Below, piece after piece: positions 1-5,462 of a DNA stretch of 5,462 nucleotides. Every line of letters begins with the position of its first letter. Position 1 is the first letter of the stretch. A program made the translations under genes and the position numbers. Below the pieces are notes generated by a model. It saw only the letters and a program-made list of their open reading frames with translations, was not told where the DNA came from and ran no database searches. The DNA lies in assembly GCA_021786135.1 (NCBI GenBank), contig JAJYNV010000050.1, positions 1 through 5,462 on the forward strand, written 5' to 3'. This stretch comes from Bacillota bacterium. Its GTDB lineage: Bacteria > Bacillota > Sulfobacillia > JAJZYS01 > JAJYTV01.

Positions 1-1221
1 CGCATGCTCGCCCACAGCTCGATCGAGAACATGGGGCTCGTCGCCGTCGGCCTAGGCGCAGGTTTCACCTTCCTGGGCATGCACACCCCGGTGCTGGCCG
101 CGATGGCGTTCGTCGCGGCGCTCTTCCATCTCGTCAACCACTCGCTCTACAAGTCCCTTCTCTTCCTGGGCGCAGGCGCCGTCGACCAGCAGGCGGGGTC
201 ACGCCACATGGACCTCCTCGGTGGCCTCATCCGCAGGATGCCCTGGACTTCCGGCTTCTTCCTGGCCGGGGTGCTGTCGATCGCGGCCTTCCCGCCTTTC
301 AACGGCTTCGCCAGCGAATGGCTCCTGATCCAGAGCCTCTTGCGCAGCGTCGAACTCGGTCCGGTGGCCGTGAAAACGGCCTTTGCCTTCGCCGGCGTGC
401 TGGTCGCCCTGACCGCAGGGCTCGCCGCCACTGCCTTCGTACGCGCCTACGCGATGAGCTTTCTCGGCCTCGGCCGGTCCCAGCAGGCGATAGACGCGCA
501 TGAGGCGCCCGCCGCGCTGCGCTGGGGTATGGGCATCCTGGCCGCTCTGTGCCTGCTCCTTGGCATCACTCCGACATACATGGTGACGGGCCTTGGTCGC
601 ATCGTCGCGTCGTTCGGTCCCGCAGGCGCCGGGGCCGCCCTTGCACCGCCGTTCTTTGGGTCAGGGCTGCCTGCTGCCTTCTCCAGCACGTTCGGGGCGA
701 TCGGGGCGCAGATCGGCAAGGGCGTCTTGCCAGCGCCAGGCCTCGTGCTCATGCATCGGATCGGCCCAGACGGGACAGGCGTGGCGTTCGCGGCGTCCCC
801 GAGCTACCTCCTCGTCATCCTGCTGGTCCTCCTCGCGTCCGCCTACGGTCTGCGGCTTCTCCTGGGCAAGCGCGGCTCAGTAGTCTTGAACCGTCCCTGG
901 GACGGCGGCAGATACCGTCTCTGGCCGGAGGCCACCTACACCGCGACCGGCTTTGCCGCGCCGGTGCGCGTGCTCTTCAGCAGCATCTTCCGCAGGACGG
1001 TCGATCACGCGGAGGTGAGGGAGAATGCGTTTCGCGTCAGGATCGAGCGGCAGCCGCAGGAGATCTACGTAGTCGACCGCCTGGTGTCGGGTCCGGTCTG
1101 GCGAGCGACGCGCTGGATCGCGGGCGTCTTGGCGAATCTGCACCACGGACGGCTCAACCTCTACATCACTTACGCCTTCATCGTTCTGCTCTTGGCCCTT
1201 CTGCTCGCCCACGCCTGGTGA
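1..1221 (+). CDS. hyfB: Hydrogenase-4 component B-like proton-conducting membrane subunit (5' end cut by window)
   Basis: This is a polytopic inner-membrane protein of the antiporter-like (NuoL/M/N, Mrp, HyfB/HycC) family, which moves protons as part of hydrogenase-4 or complex-I-like assemblies. The reading frame is open from the first base, and the visible part begins with RMLAHSSIENMG. The SIEN form is typical of HyfB/HycC rather than of NuoL/M/N. Visible residues 47-51 hold His and Lys in NHSLYK, matching the conserved His/Lys of the proton path, and FPPFNGFASEWL follows near residue 97. About eight hydrophobic segments are visible. The C-terminal part carries the HyfB-type PWDGGRY...YTATGFAAPV block, then LHHGRLNLYITYAF and a last membrane helix. 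Family members are about 600-670 residues, so roughly 200-260 N-terminal residues lie upstream. The usual Cys of the WDCG block is Gly here. Canonical hyf/hyc operons continue with hyfC-type genes, but a dynamin-like gene follows instead. Family assignment is firm; the exact complex is uncertain. Confidence 0.88.
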   Translation, partial: RMLAHSSIENMGLVAVGLGAGFTFLGMHTPVLAAMAFVAALFHLVNHSLYKSLLFLGAGAVDQQAGSRHMDLLGGLIRRMPWTSGFFLAGVLSIAAFPPFNGFASEWLLIQSLLRSVELGPVAVKTAFAFAGVLVALTAGLAATAFVRAYAMSFLGLGRSQQAIDAHEAPAALRWGMGILAALCLLLGITPTYMVTGLGRIVASFGPAGAGAALAPPFFGSGLPAAFSSTFGAIGAQIGKGVLPAPGLVLMHRIGPDGTGVAFAASPSYLLVILLVLLASAYGLRLLLGKRGSVVLNRPWDGGRYRLWPEATYTATGFAAPVRVLFSSIFRRTVDHAEVRENAFRVRIERQPQEIYVVDRLVSGPVWRATRWIAGVLANLHHGRLNLYITYAFIVLLLALLLAHAW

Positions 1222-1261
1222 TTCGGCCTCGGACGGCTGTGTGCGGCGGAGACGTCCCGAC

Positions 1262-1269
1262 GGAGGTGA
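1262..1269 (+). promoter_or_regulatory. Ribosome binding site GGAGGTGA of the dynamin-like gene
   Basis: GGAGGTGA matches the full complement of the usual 16S rRNA 3' end. It stands 8 bases before the ATG at 1278. It decides the start in a reading frame that is open far upstream, inside the preceding gene. An in-frame GTG at 1266 overlaps the site itself and is therefore unlikely. The ATG at 1273 is in another frame that closes after five codons. Confidence 0.85.
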
Positions 1270-1277
1270 ACGATGCC

Positions 1278-2978
1278 ATGCCGCACGTAGCGGCGGCGAT
1301 CGCAGATGCCCAGAAGCTCGCCGTGCGACTCCAACGCACCGATCTGAGCGAGGATCTTCTGGAAATCGCAAACCGACTCGAGCGCAGGATCCTGTCGGTG
1401 GCGCTAGTCGGCCAATTCAAACGTGGTAAGACGAGCCTTCTGAATGCCCTGATCGGCGAGGAGATCCTGCCGACAGGCGTCCTGCCTCTCACGGCCATCG
1501 TGACGCATGTCCGCTTTGGCGAGACGCTGAACGTGATCGTCCGCCTGCAGGATGGGACGGAATTCGAAGTGTCGCGAGAAGAAATCCACCTCTTCGCCAC
1601 GGAGGCCGGCAACCCGAAGAACAGCCGCGGCGTGCGCGACATCCTCGTCAGCTACCCCTCCGAACTCCTCGCGCACGGCATCGAGCTCGTCGACACGCCA
1701 GGCATCGGCTCGGTATGGACCCACAACACGGATGTCGCGACGGACTACCTTCCCTGGGTGGACGTAGCGCTCTTCGTCGTCTCGCCGGACCCGCCGATCA
1801 CCGACGTCGAGCGCCAGTTTCTCGAGTCGGCGCGTGAGCACGCCGGCAAGGTGCTGGTAGTCTTGACGAAGTCCGATCTCCTGCCTAAGGCGGAGCTGCA
1901 CCTGGTACGCCAGTTCATCGCGGACGTGGCAGGCGCGGCACTCACCGAGCAGGTGCCTGTACTCACCGCGAGCGTGGGTCAAGGCAAGCAGGCGGGCATT
2001 GGGGAGATCGCCGCACGCCTAGAGCAGCTCGCGTACAGCGAGGGCGAGACGATGGCCTTAGCACTTGCCAGCCGACGCATCCGGGCGGTCATGGAGCGGC
2101 TCGCCTTCGACTTCCGCCTACAGCGCGCTGCGCTCACTACGCCCCGCGAGATGCGCGCACAGCGTCATGCCGCCTTGCGTACGCATCTCGAGCACTTTGG
2201 TGCCACTCTGGCAACGTATGAAGGCGCCTGGCAGAGCGCCTTCCGCACGGTGACGCGGACGTACGACGCGCGGCTCGATGCGCTCAGGGCACCGATTCTC
2301 GGTGACCTCCGCCACAATACCGAGCTGTTGCTGCAGGCGTCTGGCCATCCGCGGACCATTTACGTCTCGGCGGCGAAGGAGCTTGAAGCCCTCGCCCGGA
2401 GCCGTCTGGAGAATCTGCGAGACCATCTCAGGCGAATCACGCCAGAGATCCTCGAAGGCGAGGCGAAGCCACTCGAGCGGCAGATCCACACCTGGACTGA
2501 CCGTGTGGCCCAAGCCGCCGCCGACCTCTTCGATCTGCCGGTGGTGACCATCGATCTTCCTCTCGAAATCCGGGAGTCCCGCGGCTTCTCATTCAAGTGG
2601 CAGGACGATCCTGGTCTCCTCCCGTCGCTCTCGGTGCCGGCCGCGGTGGCGGTCCTGCCGCTGCAACAGTCGGTCCAGGCGGCGCGGCACAGCCTCGATG
2701 AGCGCCTAAGCGCATTCGTCGACCGCAACATCGGCCGCCTGCACTATCACTTCCATGAAAGCATGAAAGCGCAGTGGCGCGATCTCTGGCGGCGCATCGA
2801 TGAAGTGTTGCGGAGGCTCGAACACTCCCTCGACCAGGCGGCGACCACGCTCGCACAGGAGGACCCGCATGCGCGCGACGACCTCGCGGCGATCGACTCG
2901 GTGCTCAGCGAAATCGGCCGCATTGCATCTCTGACCGGCGAGCCGCCGGCTGCTGATGGCGACGCTACTGCCACTTGA
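1278..2978 (+). CDS. Dynamin-family GTPase (bacterial dynamin-like protein)
   Basis: This predicted 566-residue large GTPase belongs to the dynamin family, whose members bind and remodel membranes through nucleotide-driven self-assembly. The G domain is N-terminal. The P-loop is GQFKRGKT (residues 45-52), the switch I threonine lies in LPLTA (about 72), switch II is DTPG (139-142), and the base-specificity motif is TKSD (197-200). From about residue 255 on, the protein is helical and rich in Arg, Glu, Gln and Leu, as expected for the stalk bundle. No strong paired transmembrane helices are seen; only a weakly hydrophobic stretch, VPAAVAVLPL (about 453-462), could act as a membrane-contact tip. 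The start is fixed by the GGAGGTGA site 8 bases upstream. The gene follows the HyfB-like gene by 56 bases and precedes a small unknown gene on the same strand, which suggests co-transcription. Bacterial dynamins act in membrane stress, vesicle formation or phage defence; which applies here cannot be read from the sequence. Confidence 0.9.
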   Translation: MPHVAAAIADAQKLAVRLQRTDLSEDLLEIANRLERRILSVALVGQFKRGKTSLLNALIGEEILPTGVLPLTAIVTHVRFGETLNVIVRLQDGTEFEVSREEIHLFATEAGNPKNSRGVRDILVSYPSELLAHGIELVDTPGIGSVWTHNTDVATDYLPWVDVALFVVSPDPPITDVERQFLESAREHAGKVLVVLTKSDLLPKAELHLVRQFIADVAGAALTEQVPVLTASVGQGKQAGIGEIAARLEQLAYSEGETMALALASRRIRAVMERLAFDFRLQRAALTTPREMRAQRHAALRTHLEHFGATLATYEGAWQSAFRTVTRTYDARLDALRAPILGDLRHNTELLLQASGHPRTIYVSAAKELEALARSRLENLRDHLRRITPEILEGEAKPLERQIHTWTDRVAQAAADLFDLPVVTIDLPLEIRESRGFSFKWQDDPGLLPSLSVPAAVAVLPLQQSVQAARHSLDERLSAFVDRNIGRLHYHFHESMKAQWRDLWRRIDEVLRRLEHSLDQAATTLAQEDPHARDDLAAIDSVLSEIGRIASLTGEPPAADGDATAT

Positions 2979-2980
2979 TG

Positions 2981-3012
2981 GCGGGATGCGTTTCCGTGGT
3001 GGAACCTCCCGC
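2981..3012 (+). promoter_or_regulatory. Nested stem-loop in the leader between the dynamin-like gene and the small gene
   Basis: GCGGGA (2981-2986) pairs perfectly with TCCCGC (3007-3012). Inside it, TTCC (2992-2995) pairs with GGAA (3001-3004) around the loop GTGGT. The structure begins two bases after the dynamin stop codon and ends three bases before the purine-rich site at 3016. No U-run follows, so it is not a Rho-independent terminator. It could be an RNA processing or stability element, or could tune translation of the next gene. The pairing is seen in the sequence; the role is inferred. Confidence 0.45.
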
Positions 3013-3015
3013 TGC

Positions 3016-3023
3016 GGAAGGGG
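3016..3023 (+). promoter_or_regulatory. Probable ribosome binding site GGAAGGGG of the small gene
   Basis: This purine run is 10 bases before ATG 3034 and 4 bases before an in-frame GTG at 3028. It is the only plausible binding site near the starts of this frame and argues against the earlier ATGs at 2956 and 2986, which have none. Confidence 0.55.
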
Positions 3024-3033
3024 AAATGTGCCG

Positions 3034-3537
3034 ATGCCCATGATCCTGCTGCCTGGCTGGGTGGAGGAGCGCCTGCTGCCTTCCGCATCGGCACAGGGGA
3101 TGACCCCTCTCGACCTCATGCGTCGTGCGCTGCAGATGCAGGTGCCATCCAGGGTGTCGGCAGCGGCAGCGGACCTGCTCGAGGAACTCGGACAGGAGCG
3201 GGCTCTCGTCCTGCGCCGACGCGCCCTCGAGGCGGAGCAGCGCGACCTGCTTGCGAGATTGGGCAGTCCTGGACCGGCCGAGACCGAGACTCCCCTGCCG
3301 ACCTGGACCATCGCGTGGGCGGACGCAGAGGTGCCTGACCTGCGGGAACTCGAACGGGCCGCCGTGCTCGCGACGGTCTTGGGCCAAGACGAGATCCCGG
3401 CCGCAATGGCCCTCGGGTCCTGGCGCGCCGTTGTGCACTACAGGTGCTACGAGCTCGCTTATGACAACCAGGTGATCGATTTCCACAACGCTGGTCTGCG
3501 GACACGTGCAGAAAGCCGTCCGGACTGTACCAGCTGA
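3034..3537 (+). CDS. Small hypothetical protein, charged and helix-rich
   Basis: I do not recognise this protein of 167 residues (169 if GTG 3028 is used). The frame is real: third positions are strongly G/C, and the gene is tightly packed between two certain genes. The start MPMILLPGWVEERLLP is followed by MTPLDLMRRALQ (about 23-34). From about 42 to 77 runs a Leu/Glu/Arg-rich helix that could form a short coiled coil. A Pro-rich linker follows, then PTWTIAWADAEVPDLRELERAAVLATVL, with a Tyr/Cys-containing tail (HYRCYELAYDNQVIDFHN). There is no signal peptide or membrane helix, so it is probably cytoplasmic. The same frame is open back to ATG 2956, overlapping the dynamin gene, but codons at 2956-3033 have weaker G/C third positions, no binding site, and contain the stem-loop. 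Placement suggests it is a partner or regulator of the dynamin-like GTPase or the transporter; this is inference only. Confidence 0.75.
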   Translation: MPMILLPGWVEERLLPSASAQGMTPLDLMRRALQMQVPSRVSAAAADLLEELGQERALVLRRRALEAEQRDLLARLGSPGPAETETPLPTWTIAWADAEVPDLRELERAAVLATVLGQDEIPAAMALGSWRAVVHYRCYELAYDNQVIDFHNAGLRTRAESRPDCTS

Positions 3538-3545
3538 GGAGGTGA
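3538..3545 (+). promoter_or_regulatory. Ribosome binding site GGAGGTGA of the MFS gene
   Basis: The same ideal octamer as before the dynamin-like gene begins directly after the stop codon of the small gene and ends 6 bases before ATG 3552. It selects that ATG over the in-frame ATG at 3564. The 14-base gap to the previous gene suggests co-transcription and possibly coupled translation. Confidence 0.88.
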
Positions 3546-3551
3546 CCTAGC

Positions 3552-4793
3552 ATGCCGGACGACATGACCACTTCGACCGAACCCAAGGAGGCCGCCTGGC
3601 TCAGCGCAGGCGTTGTCAGCGTGGGCGCCGCGAGCTTCTTTTCCGACTCAGGGCACGAGATCGCGACCTCCGTGCTACCAAGCTTCCTCACGTCGGTCCT
3701 GCATGCCTCTGCCGGTGCGCTCGGACTGATCGAAGGGCTTGCCGACGCGCTCACCGGCATCATGAAGCTCATCGGCGGCCCGCTCGCCAACGAGCCGGCG
3801 CTGCGCAACCGCTTGGCGTCGAGCGGTTATCTGGGCACCGCGCTGGCGACAGGAGCCATCGGCCTCGCCGGAAGTGTCTGGCAGGCGGGAATCCTGCGCG
3901 CCCTGGCCTGGGTCTCGCGCGGTCTCCGCTCGCCCGCCCGCGATGCGATGCTGGCGTCCCTCGCGCCGCATGACGCCTACGGTCGGGCATTTGGTCTCGA
4001 ACGAGCGGGCGACAATCTGGGAGCCGTGGTTGGCCCCCTGCTGGCGGCGAGTCTTGTGGCATGGGTCGGGATCCGCCATGCCATCTACTTCTCAGCCATA
4101 CCCGGGCTTTTGGCCGCAGTGGCGATCACGATGGCCGCCAGGCAGGCACTGCGCCAAAGAAGCACCACCCGCCAGCGGGTCGGGTTCGACTTCGGCAGCC
4201 TGCGACGAGCTGGCCTCTTGCGGCCACTGCTCCCCATCGCGTTCTTCGAGCTTGGCAATGTCGCCACGACGTTGCTCATCCTGCGGGCAACCGGGATCCT
4301 GCACGGCGGTGGCCGCTCGCTCACCGAAGCCGCGTCGCTCGCCATCCTCATCTACGCAGGCCACAACGCTGCCGCTTCGCTGGTGGCACTGGTCGGCGGC
4401 CGCTGGATCGACCGAGCCGGACCCAGGGTCGCATTCGGTGCAGGAGCTGTGGTCTACGTCGCAGCCTATCTCGGCTTCGCCTGGGCAGGGCACTCGCTGC
4501 TCGCGCTCCTCGCGGCATTCCTGCTCGCAGGCGCAGGGATCGGCTTTGCAGAGACCGCCGAGTCCTCCCTCGTGGCGCAGGCTCTGCCCGACAGCTTGCG
4601 CGGCAGCGGCTTCGGCCTGCTCGGCGGCGTGCAGTCCTTTGGCGATTTCGCGTCCAGCGCTGTCGTCGGACTCCTTTACGCGGCGATCTCACCGGCCGTA
4701 GCATTCAGCTACGCCGCCGCGTGGATGGTCCTGGCCGTGTTGGCGTCCGGCTGGATTCGGGATCGCAAGGGGCCCGTGACAGTCGACCAGTGA
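3552..4793 (+). CDS. Major facilitator superfamily transporter
   Basis: This 413-residue inner-membrane secondary transporter has normal MFS length, with about twelve hydrophobic segments in two halves. The first segment carries SFFSDSGHEIATSVLPSFL (28-46), like the D-x-x-x-E-type first helix of a subgroup of MFS proteins related to drug or metabolite exporters. The loop after helix 2 (GGPLANEPALRNR) is a degenerate motif A. RGLRSPARDAMLASL (123-137) with GRAFGLERAGDNLGAVVGPLLA just after is a well-conserved signature of that subgroup. The second half has a clean motif A, GGRWIDRAGPR (282-292). A charged loop around 198-222 separates the halves. The substrate cannot be told from the sequence. 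It is the last gene of the plus-strand unit, 14 bases after the small gene, and faces a convergent minus-strand gene. Family is certain; the specific role is unknown. Confidence 0.92.
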   Translation: MPDDMTTSTEPKEAAWLSAGVVSVGAASFFSDSGHEIATSVLPSFLTSVLHASAGALGLIEGLADALTGIMKLIGGPLANEPALRNRLASSGYLGTALATGAIGLAGSVWQAGILRALAWVSRGLRSPARDAMLASLAPHDAYGRAFGLERAGDNLGAVVGPLLAASLVAWVGIRHAIYFSAIPGLLAAVAITMAARQALRQRSTTRQRVGFDFGSLRRAGLLRPLLPIAFFELGNVATTLLILRATGILHGGGRSLTEAASLAILIYAGHNAAASLVALVGGRWIDRAGPRVAFGAGAVVYVAAYLGFAWAGHSLLALLAAFLLAGAGIGFAETAESSLVAQALPDSLRGSGFGLLGGVQSFGDFASSAVVGLLYAAISPAVAFSYAAAWMVLAVLASGWIRDRKGPVTVDQ

Positions 4794-5015
4794 GTCGGCC
4801 GTACGCACCCGCGCCTCGGCACAACCCTCCTTCGGCAGAGAGACTCGCCCGCTACGGCCCTGGCTTTGCAAGCAGCGCAAGCGAGGCCATCTGATGCGAC
4901 CGTCAAGAATAGAGTCCGAATTCCCCGATATCGATTCCGGGCTGCAGGCTCGTATTCAAGGCTCCCGCGATGAGCCTGGAAAGATCCTCGATCTGGGCGT
5001 CGATCTCCTTCGGCG
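4794..5015 (+). other. 222-base gap between convergent genes, no clear terminator
   Basis: This stretch separates the MFS stop from the end of the DUF6527-type gene. The only clear inverted repeat is GGCCGTA (4797-4803) with TACGGCC (4853-4859), 49 bases apart and without a T-run, so it is weak as a terminator. Right of about 4900 the codon-like pattern fits the minus strand (see the separate entry). An ATG at 4894 with GAGG 7 bases upstream opens a plus-strand frame, but that frame soon runs antisense through the DUF6527-type gene and is not credible beyond it. Confidence 0.5.
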
Positions 5016-5061
5016 TTACGGTTCCGTAAGGTGTGTCATGGCGAAGACGCCCGGTTGGCCT
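4903..5061 (-). pseudogene. Possible out-of-frame coding remnant just downstream of the DUF6527-type gene
   Basis: On the minus strand a frame is open from 5061 to a TGA at 4905-4903, 52 sense codons in all. Its later part reads like real protein (TPKEIDAQIEDLSRLIAGAL, then NTSLQPGIDIGEFGLYS). It has no ATG or GTG, and its only TTG lies late. It is offset by one base from the DUF6527-type frame, which stops at 5018-5016. One extra base next to that stop would join the two as ...TEP-V-TPKEID.... It may be a frameshifted C-terminal extension, a decayed next gene, or chance. Evidence is suggestive only. Confidence 0.2.
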
Positions 5062-5462
5062 TCACGCAGCAACCGTGCTGCGGCAAGGCTCCGGCAAGCC
5101 ATCAGAACATCCCAAGGGACTTCGTTGATGTCGCGAGCTAAGTCAGTGAAATGTTTGGACTCTTCCAGTCCTAATGCTCTAAGCACCTTGCGCTGCAGGT
5201 CCGCGCTGGCCTCTGCAGCAAACCACTCACCAGCAGCTCCCATGAAGATGACACGACTATTCCAGACAATGAAATGGCTTCTGCATCCACTCTCCCTCCA
5301 AATGGAGGGATATACAGTGAGCCCGAGGGACGTCTGATAAACCAACCAAGCGGGCCCCACCCTGGGGTCTAAGTTTACGGAGAACACATCACCACAACCG
5401 CACGGGCACTGCATCACAAGCGACCGCGGCACAACGCGAGTAACGAACGACACGTCGCCAGA
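5016..5462 (-). CDS. DUF6527-family protein, putative metal-binding (5' end beyond window)
   Basis: The minus-strand frame is open to the right edge. Numbering from the first possible start in view (GTG at 5453), it shows CPCGC (16-20), then YPSIWRESGCRSHF (48-61). This pattern of clustered cysteines, a PS[IV] turn and C-R-S-H is that of DUF6527, and the Cys/His set suggests a bound metal ion. A C-terminal part, FTDLARDINEVPWDVLMACRSLAAARLL (102-129), resembles a helix-turn-helix or winged-helix segment. In-frame codons upstream of the GTG read Ser-Gly-Asp. Related proteins as I recall them have a G-D...RG-PRSLVM block before CPCGC, so the true start is probably outside the window; no binding site is visible before GTG 5453 or ATG 5414. 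The biochemical role is unproven. Such genes are often next to ThiF/E1-, E2- and multiubiquitin-type genes in bacteria. GC content is distinctly lower than in the plus-strand unit, suggesting separate origin. Confidence 0.8.
   Translation of the reverse strand, partial: SGDVSFVTRVVPRSLVMQCPCGCGDVFSVNLDPRVGPAWLVYQTSLGLTVYPSIWRESGCRSHFIVWNSRVIFMGAAGEWFAAEASADLQRKVLRALGLEESKHFTDLARDINEVPWDVLMACRSLAAARLLREGQPGVFAMTHLTEP
5293..5310. repeat. Perfect 7-base inverted repeat inside the DUF6527-type gene
   Basis: TCCCTCC (5293-5299) and GGAGGGA (5304-5310) flank AAAT. On the minus strand this lies exactly over the codons for the conserved YPSIWRES motif, so it may be a by-product of coding for that motif. 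It could also form an mRNA hairpin in the gene. Confidence 0.5.

Noticed and set aside
549..1277. Upstream extension of the dynamin-like frame through the HyfB-like gene
   Set aside because: The extension is the out-of-frame shadow of the HyfB-like gene, rich in Arg/Pro/Ser, and the ideal binding site sits just before ATG 1278.
1404..1982. Long minus-strand frames antisense to the plus-strand genes (also 877-1371, 2706-3311, 3116-3808 and others)
   Set aside because: These are typical shadow frames of high-GC genes, with low-complexity Arg/Ala/Pro/Ser composition and no family motif; the plus strand is clearly coding.
2956..3033. Earlier starts (ATG 2956 or 2986) for the small gene
   Set aside because: There is no ribosome binding site, third-position G/C is weaker, and the segment carries the stem-loop leader. 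Not fully excluded.
4379..4386. GCTGGTGG, identical to the E. coli Chi site
   Set aside because: A single octamer inside a GC-rich coding region is expected by chance, and the organism's Chi sequence is unknown.
4797..4859. Inverted repeat GGCCGTA / TACGGCC as a terminator for the plus-strand unit
   Set aside because: A 49-base spacer and no T-run make it a poor terminator; a 7-base match in GC-rich DNA can be chance.
4894..5337. Plus-strand frame of 147 codons with GAGG 7 bases before its ATG
   Set aside because: Most of it is antisense to the DUF6527-type gene, whose minus-strand frame has recognisable conserved motifs. The plus-strand protein resembles nothing.
1..5462. CRISPR array, tRNA/rRNA gene, insertion sequence or attachment site
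   Set aside because: I found no regularly spaced repeats, cloverleaf-like sequence, transposase or terminal repeats on either strand.

Overview
The window is a GC-rich piece of bacterial chromosome. For example, 47 of the 60 bases at 3901-3960 are G or C. The four plus-strand genes show strong G/C preference at third codon positions, so I read it as a high-GC Gram-negative, most likely a proteobacterium. That is an inference from composition and gene content; no rRNA, tRNA or marker gene is present to fix the taxon.

From left to right, the plus strand carries a tight unit of four genes. (1) The 3' two-thirds or so of a proton-conducting membrane subunit of the HyfB/HycC type (hydrogenase-4 / complex-I-like), cut by the left edge. 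(2) After 56 bases, a 566-residue dynamin-family GTPase with all the main G motifs. (3) After a short leader containing a nested stem-loop, a small charged, helix-rich protein of about 167 residues that I do not recognise. (4) After 14 bases, a 413-residue major facilitator superfamily transporter. Spacings are short, all genes point the same way, and genes 2 and 4 have the same near-ideal ribosome binding site GGAGGTGA. This suggests one operon built around membrane processes: an ion-translocating subunit, a membrane-acting GTPase, an unknown partner and an exporter. No paper-level function for this combination is known to me.

Positions 4794-5015 are a 222-base gap between convergent units, with no convincing terminator. 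It contains a minus-strand stretch that looks coding but has no start and lies just past the stop of the next gene. The right end holds, on the minus strand, most of a DUF6527-family protein (CPCGC, YPSIW and CRSHF motifs, then a helix-turn-helix-like tail) that runs off the right edge. Base composition is clearly lower there (28 of 60 G or C at 5101-5160), so this is probably the edge of a different, perhaps horizontally acquired, block. DUF6527 proteins are commonly found beside ThiF/E1-, E2- and multiubiquitin-type proteins, so a bacterial ubiquitin-like conjugation operon may lie just outside the window. That is the lead most worth following.
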